From Lepisosteus oculatus (taxonomy: Eukaryota; Chordata; Actinopteri; Semionotiformes; Lepisosteidae), in assembly GCF_040954835.1 (NCBI RefSeq), contig NC_090699.1:17973817-18037816 (forward strand): 64,000 bases of DNA, in the 5' to 3' direction. Below are positions 1 to 12,755 of the stretch, piece by piece. The translations under genes were made by a program, and so were the position numbers. The notes under the pieces were generated by a model. The model worked only from the letters and a program-made list of their open reading frames with translations. It did not search any database and was not told the DNA's origin. Within the stretch, counting starts at the first letter, position 1. Every line of letters starts with the position of its first letter.

Positions 1-954
1 TCTTCCACCTTCCCCTCATGTTGGACATCCTCAGGCTCGTCTGCTGCTTCTGCTCCAGATTCATCTTCATCAGCACCTCCCTCATCTGGTTTCACTGCAG
101 CTGCTCCTTCCTCCTCAGCCTCAGGAGATGACTGTTCATGTTGTTTCTCTGATTCTGGGGTGTCCCCTCTCTGCTCTGTCTCCTCAGCCTCAGGAGATGA
201 CTGTTCATGTTGTTTCTCTGATTCTGGGGTGTCATCTCTCTGCTGTGTCTCCTCAGCCTCAGGAGATGTCTCTTCATGTTGTTCCTCTGATTCTGGGGTG
301 TCATCTCTCTGCTGTCTCTCCTCAGCCTCAGGAGATGACTGTTCATGTTGCTCCTCTGATTCTGGGGTGTCCTCTCTCTCCTGTGTCTCCTCAGCCTCAG
401 GAGATGTCTCTCCATGTTGTTCCTCTGATTCTGGGGTGTCCTCTCTCTCCTGTGTCTCCTCAGCCTCAGGAGATGTCTCTCCATGTTGTTCCTCTGATTC
501 TGGGGTATCCTCTCTCTCCTGTGTCTCCTTAACCTCAGGGGATGACTGTTCATGTTGCTCTTCTGATTCTGGGGTGTCCTCTCTCTCCTGTGTCTCCTCA
601 GTCTCAGATGTCTCTTTGTGTTGTTCCTCTGATTCTGGGGTGTCCTCTCTTTCCTGTGTCTCCTCGGCCTCAGCTGCCTCCTCTTCCTCTCTGCTCCCAT
701 TCCCTCTAGCTTCTTCTTCTCCGTTTGTTTCCTCCGATTCCGTCTCTTCAATCTCTGTCATCTCTACTTCCTTTGTTGTTTCGGTAATGATCTCCTCAAC
801 GAACTTGTACTGTGGCTCTGCCTTGGTGGCTCTGCTCCGCTCCTTTGTGTAGCTCGGGAGAGTGTAGACAGGGGACTGTCTGTACACATATGGCAATGAA
901 ACCTGGGCTCCAGCCACTGTGGATAGTCGAGTCTCTTCACCTTCTAACAGTTTC
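1..954 (-). CDS. IF-A exon 3: end of rod and acidic repeat tail, partial
   Basis: The acceptor is CTCTTAG before base 954. Reading starts [10 protein letters not shown] and stays open to base 1, so the stop codon lies outside the window. The tail passes through a Glu-rich segment, then about eight 69-bp repeats (roughly bases 660-110), then sequence equivalent to IF-B just after its repeats ([14 protein letters not shown]). Other open frames on either strand here are by-products of a repeat whose unit length is divisible by three. Confidence 0.87.
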
Positions 955-1750
955 CTAAGAGATGAAAGAGTGTTACTAAGGAAAAGGGGTGAGGGAATAT
1001 TGTCAAAGGGTCTCAGCTTTATTTTACAATTTATTTTTTTAATGTTAAAAAATAGTGCAAAACAACTCAAAATGTTTTTACCGATTTATTAAATTGTGAA
1101 ATATAGCTTATGTCTTACATGTGTTTTTATACTCAATTTGATGCACTAAACCATTAGAAGTATGTATTCAAATTGGAATGTCATTTAAAATTATTTTTAC
1201 CTGGTTATATAAAGACAAGTTATATATGCAAAAACTAATTTACACCAATTTCATCAATTAAAAACGTTCAAATGGCATGCTATAAAAACTGTCAGATATG
1301 TTACAGATTACACAGACGGGTATTGCATACTCTGGCAATGATATTTTTTAAAAAATCATTCCTTACCTATAAGATGCAATTTCAACATCTAAAGCCATTT
1401 TGACATCCAGCAGATCCTGGTACTCCTTAAGGTGACCAGACATCTCGCATTTTGTGTGTTTAAGCTCATGTTCCAGCAACCTGATGATGTCCTGTTAAAG
1501 CACAAGAAGTGAATCACCTCATTAAAATCACAGCATCATGCAGGCATCACGCAGCCGGCAGAGGAATCCTACTCTGTTGGGCTCCTGAGCAAGGCCCTTC
1601 ACCCCAACTGCACCAGGGGCGCCGTACAATGGCAGACCCTGCGCTCTGACCCCAGACTCTGTCCCTGTCTGTGTGTCTCGTGGAGAGCAAGCTGGGTTAT
1701 GCGAAAAGATCATTCCTAATGCAAGAAATTGTAAAGGGTTAATAAAGTGA

Positions 1751-1804
<54 letters not shown>

Positions 1805-3725
1805 GAAATACACACTGTGATTAAACAATAGGAAAGGATCCTACTCAAAGAAATCCTTGTGGTGTGACTATAGTTAGTAGACATTTCATTTCTAGTGATA
1901 TTTAAAAGCCATACTCATACAGTTGGACAGAAACACCAATGTTTTTATACTGTAGAATTTTGGCTCTAAGGCAAAAAAGCTTCAGATTTTTCTGAAAGCA
2001 TGTACAGGAGTGTCTGCAAATACAGTTTCATTGGATGGTTCTTTTATTTGTAGGTTTTGGAATATGATTTTATCTTGATTTTCAGAAATTGCAGCAAATA
2101 AACTTTGAAAGTCATCCAAGCTCTTTGAAATGTATAGTTCCTCAAAAACAACAGTTATGAACTACAGTTTGTGATGTTTTTTCTCCTTTATCTTGAGTGT
2201 CTTACAATTAATAAAGCTGAATAAGTCGACACGATAACCCTAATATCTGACAAATGCTGAGAAAGTGTGAGAATAACCAGTAATTGATGTTTGAAGGTCA
2301 CATTACAGGAGAGGTAAATATAACGCAAAACAGCAAAACTGCAAGTCCCATCTGACAACTACAATCTGCCAGATTCAAGTTTATTTCGCACTGTCTGTTT
2401 TTGGATTGGTTCAATCCGTTATATAGCTAAATTTGATTAAACTGTTGAAAGTGTTTAACGAGAGCGGTGGGTTACAAAGCTATTAAGACTGAGTACTTTT
2501 CTTTTCTCCCTCTACTCGTCTTCATGTTATTTGGTTTTTATTTTTATACCTTTCTCTCCTACCACGAAATTAAACCCGACACGGGGTGAAAGTAGAGTCA
2601 ATGTCAAGTAGGTTTTGCCACTTGTAGATTTAAAAGTCCAGGTGATCCCCGCAATGATAGAAACGCACGCAGCCCGACCAACCCCGCACTGATCGATACC
2701 TGGTAATGACTGATTTCTCCGTCGTGCCTTTCCTCCAAGTCGCACAGCTGTCTCTCCAGAAGCTCCCGGGTGCCCTTGGCGGTCTCCAGCTCCAGGCTCT
2801 TGGACTGCAGCTGCCGGCGGTGCTGCTGGATCTCCTGTGTCGTGCTCTGGAGCGCCTGGCTGCTGCTCTCCGCGGCTCTGGTCAGGTTTTCCACGCGAGT
2901 GCGGAAACTCTCCTCGGCGTGCTGGATGTTGGAGCTGGCGTGACCTTCAAGCTGCTTTCTGATGTCCCGCAAAGCCGCGGTGATGTCCGCCTTCCCGCAC
3001 TCCTTCACCTCCACGGTTAGGCGGGCCTGTTGGATTTGGGCCATCATTTCGGACACCTCTTCGTGGTGGTTTTTCTTCAGGAAAGCGATTTCTTCAACCA
3101 GAGAGCGAGCCTTACTTTCTAGTTCCATCTTGGAAAGATATACGTCATTCATGTATTTTTTCAGTGTCATAATGCTGGCCTCGGTGTCAGCTCTGTGACG
3201 AGCTTCTTCCTCGTATTTTTCCCTCAAAATGTAAAAGTCTTCGTCCAGATGCTGGTGTTCCAGTTCAATCTGGCGCTTTTGCAAGGTGATGTCTTGCACA
3301 AGTTTCCTCAGATCTTTCATCTCGGGTTCGAAGGCTTGGGACAATGAAGAAGGAGACGCTTTCTTTTGCCGGAGGTCTTCAATTTCCTGTTCCAAAATCT
3401 TATTCTGCTTTTCCAGCAGGCGGACCTTCTCTATAAAACCCGCGAAACGGTCATTTAGACCCTGTAGCATCTCTTTCTCGTTTATGTTGGTCAGCATCAG
3501 CCCTTCTGAATGCTGGCTCGCTAAACCAAGGCTGCCGCCGTGACGGAGAACAGCCACGGGCTCTTTTTTCAGCATCACGTTGCTCTTTTTATAGGACGGC
3601 GAAAGGCCGGCGTTCGAGGGGCTTCTAGGAAACTGCCGAGATGCAGAAGACCGGAGACTCTGAGGCTGAAACTGGAGCCATTCTCCCTGCGGTCTCCTCT
3701 GAGGAGAACTCGTGAGGCACTCCAT
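1..3725 (-). CDS. IF-A: neurofilament-like type IV intermediate filament gene, 3' end outside window
   Basis: Codes for a cytoplasmic intermediate filament subunit that would assemble as a coiled-coil dimer into 10-nm filaments. Exons on the minus strand are 3725-2700 (342 codons), 1491-1367 (125 nt) and 954 to beyond base 1. The head is about 80 residues. The rod opens with a helix initiation motif ([20 protein letters not shown]) and closes with [13 protein letters not shown], the helix termination motif. All junctions are GT-AG and in phase. Two introns with a 125-nt middle exon match the NEFM/internexin (type IV) layout as I know it. The tail is Glu-rich with 23-residue repeats containing TPESEEQH and SPEAEE. 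It runs divergently from paralogue IF-B. I cannot say whether it is NEFM-, NEFH-, internexin-like or a fish-specific filament gene. The start ATG lies 69 bp downstream of a TATA box. Confidence 0.88.
110..660 (-). repeat. 69-bp tandem coding repeats in IF-A tail, about 8 units
   Basis: Each unit encodes 23 residues with the core TPESEEQH followed by a Ser/Thr-Ser-Pro-Glu step. Eight copies of the TPES core are countable. One unit near 600 is shortened by three codons and another near 530 is more diverged, so the array is not fully homogenised. The same unit occurs 12 times in IF-B. Confidence 0.85.
955..1366 (-). other. IF-A intron 2
   Basis: A 412-bp AT-rich intron. The 28-bp splice-donor minisatellite of IF-B intron 2 is absent here. 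Confidence 0.8.
1367..1491 (-). CDS. IF-A exon 2: coil 2 continuation
   Basis: 125 nt between acceptor TTTAACAG and donor GTAAGG. It encodes about 42 residues starting [19 protein letters not shown] and ending in DVEIASYR, the lead-in to the helix termination motif. It is not inside the identical tract and differs clearly from IF-B exon 2. It is too short to appear as an isolated open frame and is identified by homology and phase. Confidence 0.88.
1530..1745 (+). repeat. Dispersed retroposon fragment in IF-A intron 1
   Basis: The stretch around CTGAGCAAGGCCCTTCACCC, followed by TTGTAAAGGGTTAATAAAGTG and a TTA microsatellite, is homologous to 14337-14610 in IF-B intron 1. It is a fish interspersed repeat tail of unresolved class. 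Read along each gene's own sense strand, the two copies have the same orientation. Confidence 0.6.
1746..2699 (-). other. Rest of IF-A intron 1
   Basis: Apart from the microsatellite this is AT-rich intron with no recognisable element. It shows no obvious alignment to IF-B intron 1 beyond the first few donor bases and the retroposon fragment. Confidence 0.6.
1753..1803 (+). repeat. (TTA)n microsatellite
   Basis: About 17 uninterrupted TTA/ATT units directly after the intron 1 retroposon fragment, probably its simple-repeat tail. Confidence 0.95.
2700..3725 (-). CDS. IF-A exon 1: head, coil 1 and first part of coil 2
   Basis: The start codon is at 3725-3723 and the splice donor GTATCG follows base 2700. 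It encodes residues 1-342, ending in HDGEISHYQ. Bases 2697-3085 read identical to IF-B 13440-13828, while the upstream part of the exon is only about half identical at protein level. Confidence 0.9.
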
Positions 3726-3793
3726 ACTGTCGCCGCCTCGGGATGCTGCGGAGCCGCTGGAGCGGAGTGGGAAGAGAGGCGCAGCTCCTCGAG

Positions 3794-3801
3794 CTTATAT
3801 A
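3794..3801 (-). promoter_or_regulatory. TATA box of IF-A
   Basis: TATATAAG on the minus strand, 69 bp upstream of the IF-A start codon in a locally GC-rich stretch. The spacing would put transcription start about 35-40 bp before the ATG. IF-B has an equivalent box at a similar distance. Confidence 0.65.
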
Positions 3802-6800
3802 GCCCCCTCCCGCGGCTGGCGCTGCAGAACCCAGCTGTCCGAAGTGCTGAAGCGGGGGGATCAGCTGTTCGGGTGGTCCAGCGCCAACACTACGTGCTAC
3901 CTTTGCAACTTGCAACGACGCGCGCTGCCCAAACCAGAAAACCACTGCATTCGGCTCAAATATTATGGAATGTGCTGTGGAAATATGAACACTCAGCCTT
4001 CGCTCTCAATCAGTGTATTTAAATACGCACCAGCGCTTTGAAAACATCCCAAGCGGTTCTACTAACTAAATTGCCGTTCATGTAGCCTCGATTTTACAGA
4101 CAAAAAACAGCTTTATGTACAGTTAACTGCTAAAGCACAGCCACGCTTTATAATTTTCAGTTAAATCAGACAGCAGCCGCATGGCTTCGAGAGGCAGGCT
4201 GCCTCACTGGCGTCTCTGCATTGCCCGAATGAGCTTGGCCCACTGGCCAGGGTGCAGTCCCACCTTGTCATCAATACTTCTGGGAAAGGTTTTGTGAGGC
4301 CATGTCCCTTACCACAAGCGACAGCCTGGCAAATGATGGATGGGGAATTCAAGGGGACCCTGCAATTCCTAAATCCTTGATTTCATGTTAAAGTTTGATT
4401 TCACTAGGAATAACAACACCCGAGAATAAAATGACAGGATTATGGAGTGAAAACCTGGCTTAACCCGCCTGGCTGAGGGCTGACCTCCTGGCCACAGGAT
4501 GAGTAGGTCAGGACCCCCCCTGCAGAATGGCCAAGGGGCAGCTGCAGAGGTGGACATAGGGTGTAGGTGGGATGCAAGAGACATATGCGAGGGAGAGATG
4601 GGGATCACGTAGGTATTTATAGTGTTTTAGGAGAGGAAATGACGTCTTGAGTGATTTCTAATTACTGACGGGCGAGTCTGATTGAACATGGTTGTTGTCA
4701 TCTCTCCTGAAATTTCGTTACAAACTCCATTTATATAAGTTAACACTTCCTTTGTGCATTATTGTGGGACTGCAGTTTCTGATTAGAATGTTTCGATGGA
4801 ATCTGGGAAATCCCCAAGTAAAAGTAAATTGTAAATAGACCTGATTACGACCTCCTTTTACTTTCTTACCCTACTGTCATGGAAATATAACTATCAAGGA
4901 AGCCACAAGAGAGAGTTCTCACCTGAGTAAGGTCTTTATTTCAATATTGCAATATTGGGAGCCCTGCTGCCACTTCGCAAAGTGCAACCAGAGACTCAAT
5001 TTGTTACAAGCAGTACAGGGTTTTTATAAGACGTTGCGCTGTAAAAAAGTTCAGCACTTGGTCCCTTCTAAAACTTCCCCTTTCTCTAAGAGAAAACAGA
5101 TTACATCATAGAGCGAGAAAAGAAAAACTAGATTTGTTATTCAAAGCTTATCAGTTACTTTCAGCTAATTCTAATGACCCAGACAGCATATATTGTTTTG
5201 GTACATTGTCTTCTAAATTAACCTAAACAGTGTACTTTGTTGACGAACTGTTTTCTAAAATTCTGCACGTACTGTAGCACAGCAGTTACATCCTTGAAAT
5301 ATATTATCTAAAAGCACCAATATATTTTTTCAAAGCTCTCTACATTTTTAAGAATCAATTTACTTATTAGATTTCCACTTCAGTCTACCCAACAGTACTC
5401 TTGTAAGGCCACATTTAGCACAGCGGTATGTGTGAAGGTTCTCCATCTTGTACATCACTGGACCTATTTGGCTCTATGTCAAAAAGCTCAGGGGCCACAA
5501 GAAATATTAAGCTAAAGACAGACAAGCTCAATAAATTGCAAGTTCTTTCAGCGGCAGGCAGCTGACAGTTCATGCTGTGCTGGAAACCCAGCAGGGTTTC
5601 AGGCATAAGATCCCTGTGGTGAAGCCAGTTCCAAAACCCAAATCTCCTGTGGAAGTTGTCTGTGAATTCATTTCAAGGCGGAGTCAGGTGCTCGGACAGC
5701 TATGGAGATGTTGATGCACGGAGAACCATCCAAAATCTGACTCGACTCTACTGGGATTGGGAACATTTTTCCCCTCCCCCTCTTGGCCTTCGTGCGTGTC
5801 CGATAAGGAGGGCAGCAGGTAGGCATTGCTGCAGCAGCAGGCACCTGATCTCCTTAGGAAGAGGAGACACTGTTTATTCTCAGTTCAAGCGGGTGATTGT
5901 GCACCTGCCCTCTGGAGAGCCAGTTCACTTCACTGAGACTCAGAAATTCCACCTACTCTGCCTCCATGCTCTCATGAAACACTGAAGAGCATTTGGGATT
6001 TACTCATTTCCCCTCCAACAAAGTTGACCTTTTTAGAGGCCTGAGGTCCTGTAGCTCCAGTGCCATCGTGAGGGTGAGCTTTAGCAATGTAGGAAACAGC
6101 CCTCTCCTCTGTCTGTACTGTAACACCACTGGGTATCCTGGTCACTGAAACAGCACTACACAGTACGTGCATGCACCCACGCAAATATTCCCTTGAAGTC
6201 TCTTAAATTAACATTAACATTAACGTGAAAGAACTCACTGGCTGTTGTTTTGGTGGGGAACTCATGGCAAAATAGCAGGTCTTCATGAAAATGTACATCT
6301 CTCAGAAACTATCAACAAAATAGTATTGATAACATCTGTCCGACTGTGTGGACAGATACGGGTTTGCTTTCATTCCGTCAAAAAACGGTCTTTTAATTTC
6401 AATCCCCTACAGCAACTGTTCATCTACGGTGATCTTCGACAGCGGGAAGGACACACTTTTCTAATCCTGCGCCTCCCTTAGTAACTCTCCGCTCACGTCC
6501 ACGACGCTGGGCAGAGGTAGCTTGTCGGCAACGGTGAAAGCTTTCTTGCTTCGAGCGAAGGTAACTTGCCTTGGGGACGCTTCTGGAAATCGTTGTGAGG
6601 GAAGCTTCTGTTTTTCTGCAGAGTTAGAATTACGTCCCATTTCCTTCGCACATTTTCCTTTGGTTTTCTAACACAGGCAGGTTGTTTCAGCGATTTGGGT
6701 GATAACACAGGCCCCCTGGCTATGAATCCAAACTATCTGGGATCGACTTTTATCGCCTTTTTAGTCTTAACTGCATTTTCAGAGGTTTTAAATCGTTTTG

Positions 6801-8066
6801 CCGTTATGGAAACTGGTCTTGGTTATCCAGATATAATTCAGTGAATAGTGGAGTTGCTAACCAGCCTTACTGGGTTCCTACTTAGACACGCGACAGCCTT
6901 CACAAGTGTCTAATTGATGACGTCTCAGTCAAATGCACTGATGAAATAAAAAGTCGTCCATTTTTAATTACAGTTTTGGATACAAAAAAATAAAAAAAAC
7001 GATTTAAGTGTATTTTATCGTGCTTATTTCAAAGTGAGAGACTTTGTTAGTATTAGGGACAAATTGTGACGATCCCGTTTTTGATCAGTACTCTTTTTGA
7101 TGTTATGGTATCTGCACACCAAAATGACACCAAAAATTAACAAAATGAGATGGCAGTTCACGGTTCACCGATGAGTCACCGTGATCTACCTGTTGAGGGC
7201 TGATGTTCATCACTGATGTTCCGTGTTCCAGTTGGTGGTGATCGGCCCTGATAACGGCATTAATTGTTCATGGCTGTTAATATACTTTTATTACAGGGTT
7301 ACTCACATGCAGTTTTAAGGCATCCTTTTGAGAGGTGTTGTCATAATGAGTTAGCGACTCTGGTTTACAACAGCAATACACACGCTTTCGAGTTTTTTGT
7401 GTGTGTGAAGACACACATGATTGGACATTAAAACTCAATTAAGAGAAACGTGTCAACATCCACTATGCGGCAAGGAACAAGGACGGCATGAGACCATAAA
7501 TCTTTTTCTTCTATTCTTTTCTTTTTTCATTTTCTTGTTCTTCTGTATTTGTTAAAAGTATGCATTGTAATGATACCCTGGTGACAGCAAAATGGAGAAA
7601 ACATGATTGCCAGCTCAAAGTAATAAAATAATAGAAGTGTGGCACTAATGCTTATCAATAACAGAAAAATGGGCTCCTGCAGCTCTGTGCCAAGTTGTAA
7701 AATGCTTTATGTAAGGATTCATGGTCAATTTGATTATTTTGCTATCTGTTCTCTGACGGACAAGTGTTGGATACTTTATCATGCTTTATGTTTTAGTCAC
7801 GCTTTAATCATGCTTTATGTTTTAAAGTCCCTGTTTGTAAGTGAAACTGAAACTTTTAACTGAATTTAATTTAAGTAAACTGAATTTTTGATGTAATTAC
7901 ATGTGAAGTAATACATCATTTCCTATGGAGCATATGAAAAATGCAACTTGAGACACAATGTATTCTTGGGCTGGTCATACAACTTCTTATCATCAAATTG
8001 AATTAATCATAGAAAACATTTATTGTAAATTGTTACAATATATTTCCTATGTAATGAATATAATAT
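3802..8066. other. Intergenic DNA between divergent IF promoters, left part
   Basis: No exon set or recognisable protein is seen. An open frame at 5656-5985 (110 codons) has no familiar domain and no supporting splice context. Around 4880-5060 a minus-strand AATAAAG followed by a GT-rich stretch resembles the R/U5 part of an LTR, but no termini could be defined. The rest is AT-rich single-copy-looking sequence. Confidence 0.5.
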
Positions 8067-8310
8067 TTTTGCCGGGTGCTTCAGCTTCCTCCCGCAGTCC
8101 AAAGACAAACTGGTAGGTTCAGTGACTTCTGGGAAAATTGGCCCTGATGTGAGTGTGTGTCTGTGTGTGCCCTGGGATAGACTGGTGTCCCATCTAGGGT
8201 GTACCCTGTTTTGTGCCTGTTGCTTGCCAGTATACACCCCTCCTTGCTTGCTCCTCCATAACCCTGAATCACATGAAATTGTTAGAAAACAGAAGGAATG
8301 GTTGTAATAT
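8067..8310 (+). repeat. tRNA-type SINE copy, 5' truncated
   Basis: The body contains TTCCTCCCGCAGTCCAAAGA, TTCTGGGAAAATTGGCCCTG and a TG-rich stretch, then the GATAGACTGGTGTCCC module. The same family occurs at 15961-16235, 36040-36272 and 60940-61205. Confidence 0.75.
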
Positions 8311-11300
8311 GCATATCACAAATGTGAGAAGAAGCATTGTTCCCATTTTGTAGGTGACAGATTTAGTGTCTGATGCCATTTGTCTTCTGAAAACCTCGAG
8401 TTGTATGTTTGTAGATTGCTAAAATGTTAGATTTGGAGTATAAAGTGGTTCTTTGATGGCAAAATAATAATATCAACACAAATAGCAGATGTTTCTCCAC
8501 TCTTGGCTGCCTTGAAGATGTGAATATGTTTAAGGCAGAATTAAGTAACAAGATTTTATGGACCAGAAAGGTTTCCCAGTTAATACAAATTGCAGCTGCG
8601 TTGTGAACATTGATGGATTTCTGAAAGGAATTCATACAGTGTTCTGGAATTCAGCAGCCAATGAACAATTCAACTGTTCTGTGGAATCCGAGCACGGAGA
8701 AGCAGAAGGTGCCAAACAGCACTGCTACTGCCAATCATAGCTATTTGATTTCTGTCAGCATGGTCTGAGCTCAGAGGTTCTCACTGTGATGGAGAAGAAA
8801 TCAAGTCGACTGTCAGCAGGAAAAAGAAGAGAATCGCAAGTTCATAAGCCAAGTTAGCATCTTTTTCCTTTTGCCTTTTCAGTGCTTCGTGTATTAAGGA
8901 GAAACAATATGGGGTGTGATGTTGCAAACGCATGAGAATACAGATTCTGAGTTTTGAAAAACTATTTTATTTAAAGGAAGTTCTCCTAAGACCTAAAATT
9001 GATCACAAATCTGCAATAACAACCATAATTATACTTATTTTCTTTAGGGGAGAGTTTCAGAAATGCATTCTTGATTGTTGTGAAAATTGAATATAAGAGC
9101 ATTTTTTTAATATTACGCATTCTTTGCTGTTGCAAGCAATTGAAATATCAGTGTGGTTCTCATAGCTGTCTTGCAGGCTTGTCGTGTCAGGTCTCGGAAG
9201 GAGGACATTAAAGTGATTCTTTTCCCTCTGGTCCAGAAGCCAGAGTCCAGAAACAGAATAGCCCTGTGTAGTGACAGGGAACGCTGTGCTATTAAACTGA
9301 GACCCTGTTTAGTTAGCCAAGATCCCACTGCATGTTTCTTAATGAGTAGGACACCCTGCTGCCCTGGCTTAAGTCCATTCTGGGTTTGTATCAGGTCTGC
9401 CTAAGGTTTAAAGTTTCTCACAGTGACGCAGTTTCTCATTCTTCTAATTAAACTACTATGTAGTCGGGGCTGCTATTTGACACCCAGAATTGCCTGATTA
9501 GTGTCCTGTGAGAATGGAATGCCACAGGAGAGAAAGAGCTTATATAATTGACTCTGTTAGTAATTGGACTTTGCACAGGATTAATTATCAGTGTAAATTA
9601 GTAACAAGGTATATATGGGATGGGGTCTGCATCTCATAGAAAAAGAGAAATCAAGAGAAACCAGTAAAGGAGGTGAGAGTGAATATGAAAAGTAGTGAGT
9701 TAAGATAGCACAGGAGTGGTTTTTCGGCTCCTATGATGTATCGTCAGCAGACAGCCTGCAGTCTTAGCATCAGTCAAGGTTTGAAGGATTGAGAAGATTA
9801 AAGAAAAACTTTCAAATATTTTCTTTTGGGGTTTATTATTAATGAAACAAGGGTTCAGAGTAGAATACTGATTTTATTTGACTGAAATTAGTTGAAACAC
9901 TCCAGAGTCTCTAAGGGGGTGTTGATTAGTGTAGCATGGTTGGAATTTGGGCGTAAGGAGATGAAGGTGAGTAAGGTGCACCAGAAGGTCTCTGAGCAGA
10001 TCTAGAACATGAATCTTCTGATTGAAGGGGGATCCTGGTTATGCCAGGTTATGTGTGTCAGGGTGTTACAGCAGGAAAACACAGAGGGCCAGTAGGAGAG
10101 CAAGAGGAACTGGAATGGCTGTGCAAACATTACCTCTGTGAAAGGGACTTATCTTGGGGTTATACAGGCATCTCCGCAAGGGGACCATCAGTACATCTGT
10201 AGGAGCCCAGAGGGGTTCCGCATTCCCAACAGTGACAGGCCACTCAAATGCGCATGCGTAATCAGGTGACTTGCAGATTCAGGGCTGTATTTTGTGGCTC
10301 AGGGGTTTGTTTTCACCACAAACAACCTTATATAAATGCAAGGAATAAACCCATACCACCACATTCATCTAGTGCACTACCCTAATGAAGTGTCTTTTCA
10401 ATGGACCTTCAAAACTTTGTAAGTCATTGTTAAGTCTGGATCATTAAGAAAATGTGTTTTTTTGTTAACTTGGCTGCTGTGACAGACTGTGGATCATTAT
10501 CTGTAGTCTACCCCTTTCATATTGGATGGTGCTTTACTCTCTGATATGATTCTCTTTATACTGCTCTAGTTTCTCAAATGCATTTACTGTGCCATGTTCA
10601 AAGGACCAATAGTATGAGTTATGTAGACAAACTTTGAACCTTTTTATCTGTGACTGCCAAACATGTTTAAACAAGATTAATAAACTTAATCTGCACCTGA
10701 TCTTTGAACAGAACATATCAAGACTTGCCAGTAACCCATTTATGGGTGTATTTATATATGACATCAGTGACCTATTATTCTATTTTGATGCACCACATGG
10801 GAGTAAGATCTAGTCTCTTCAATAACTACATTTTAATTCAGGGCTTCAAGGCTGTGCCTACCAGTTCAGTAGGAATGACAATTTGTTAATGATGGAAATC
10901 CTTTGAAGTACTATGGCAGAGAAGTTTCTGTCCTGGGCCTGGGTCATGCAATGCATTTTTTTCACATTTCTTATTATGTATATTATTGTTCTTTTTAGAA
11001 ACAGAAACAGGAGCCTATGCTATGTCTGCTCCCATTTAATATAACCCTCTGCTTCCACACAAAGTGATACATGAGAACTGCATTTTATCTGCAGCATATC
11101 AGCATTTGGTGCAGTCCCTGAAGCACATTAAAAGAGGGGGATAACTGCACATGTAACTAGCATTTCCAGTGCTGAGGTGATGGATACTAACAGTTTAGTT
11201 TTGTATTGTTTTTTTAAAGAGTCTCTATCATTTTGTCCCAGACTATTTAAACTTATTTAGGATACTGTGTGTCAAAATGGTCACTCCACTCTTTACTCTG

Positions 11301-11344
11301 CTTTCTCTGTCTGAGCTACTGCCAGTAGTGATTGTGTTGGGATA
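8311..11344. other. Intergenic DNA, no gene seen
   Basis: Only short open frames without domain similarity are found. Nothing here could be assigned to a known repeat family or RNA gene. Confidence 0.5.
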
Positions 11345-11535
11345 AGCATAAGAAACGAGGTTACAAATGAGAGGAGACCGTTCAGCTCATCTATCCCATT
11401 TAGAACTAGTAGTTTAGTAGCTCATTGATCCCAGGAAATTGCTAGGTGAACTTGTTCCACACTCCCACACCTCTTTAGCTAAAGAAATGCCTCCTGTTCT
11501 CAGTTTAATTCTGTATAGACTAGTCCCTAGCTAAG
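11345..11535 (+). repeat. Dispersed retroposon copy (GAGAGGAGACCGTTCAGC family)
   Basis: The sequence runs through AGCATAAGAAACGAGG, a TTCAGCTCATCTATCC module, a CTCATTGATCC module and a CTTGTTCCACACTCCC module, ending near AAATGCCTCCTGTTCTCAGT. These modules recur in order at 31490-31805 and 58835-59060, and in reverse at 42690-42965. Confidence 0.7.
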
Positions 11536-12748
11536 TCCCAGGACCCAGAAGCTGTTGGGTGGTAGTGGTAACTGCCATGCTATCTGTAAATTGTTTAATT
11601 CTGATGCAACAAGCAGCTCCAAAAATTATTAAATGGCTTTAATGCTTTGCAGAAAATGACTGTGTTTATAAATGCATTAATTTGTCAGCATACCTAAGCT
11701 TTACCGTCATTTTTGTGTGTGAATGCAGTGAATTTTCAAGCAATGCAGTCTTCTGCACTCACACCATTTCCTTGTCACAGAGGAAAAACCTATAGTAAGC
11801 ATTTCTCAGCTAAAATCAACTACTAGACAAACAACAAAAACTATGCAAATGCTGCCCTCTTCAGAAAATGTGAATGAACAGCATTTGGTTCCAGTGATAC
11901 GTCTGTTTTGCTACAGAACAACCTTTAAGGTTGCTTCTGAATTTTTAATATGGTCGAAAATGTGGTACATATATTTCCTATGACACATACTGCACCAAAG
12001 CTGAGCTCCCATTACACTTTAATGATTTCCAAGCAGAGCAGCAGTAGGTTTTACTTTTCAGCCAACTGTTAAAAAGATTCAGTGGATTCAAAAAGATCCA
12101 CTAACATTTAAATGATTGGTACTTTGCAAAATGTCTCATTGACTCCTAATGATTTTTGGTGTTTTTATTTGTCAGTATGTCTTCTTTCTCTTGCCCAAAG
12201 CCTCTCCTCATTAAGATGCTTGGCATGTGTGTTACTTTCTGCTTCTTTGTCTATTTTACGATTTTCGCAGTGCAGAGAGTAAAATTGAGCCAATATGGTA
12301 TTGAAATATACTTTTTAAAGACACCGGGAAACGAAACTATTAAAACGCCACATACAATATGTGTATGTATACAATACTTTGTCAATTATTTAAATGGGGG
12401 GGCGGTTTTAAAATAGAACGCAACAGCATGAATAGCACATTTTATGTATTCATAAATAAAATCCTCTCAGTGGACTAATCAATACTGTACTGTATATACT
12501 TGTATTCTGACCATAATTTAAGAACCTTTCACGATGCTGAAAGAATGGTAAAAATCGGGAAAAAACGCGTGTCTGTCTAATGAATATGCACTCTATACAA
12601 ACACAAAATTTCTCTACTTTTGTGCACACTTGACATCCGACCCCGTCCAGCGGGCCGAAGGCCAAATGCTTTACCGCGTCAATATCGGTTTTCCCATTTC
12701 AGCACTTTGGACAGCTTCGTTTCTGCAACGCAAGGTGTACTCGGTGCC
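11536..12748. other. IF-B upstream region
   Basis: AT-rich sequence with no supported coding exon. It presumably holds promoter-proximal regulatory DNA for IF-B. No element other than the TATA box could be defined by eye. Confidence 0.45.
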
Positions 12749-12755
12749 TATAAAG
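12749..12755 (+). promoter_or_regulatory. TATA box of IF-B
   Basis: TATAAAG, 57 bp upstream of the ATG at 12806. It makes the in-frame ATG at 12620 an unlikely start, because that one lies upstream of the expected transcription start. Confidence 0.7.

Noticed and set aside
2706-3020. Identical 104-codon frames antisense to both IF exons 1 (also at 13505-13819)
   Set aside because: They are the antisense of the converted coil 2 tract, so their identity reflects the gene conversion.
5656-5985. 109-residue open frame as a novel gene
   Set aside because: No recognisable domain, no splice partners and no promoter; length is compatible with chance in this locally GC-richer patch.
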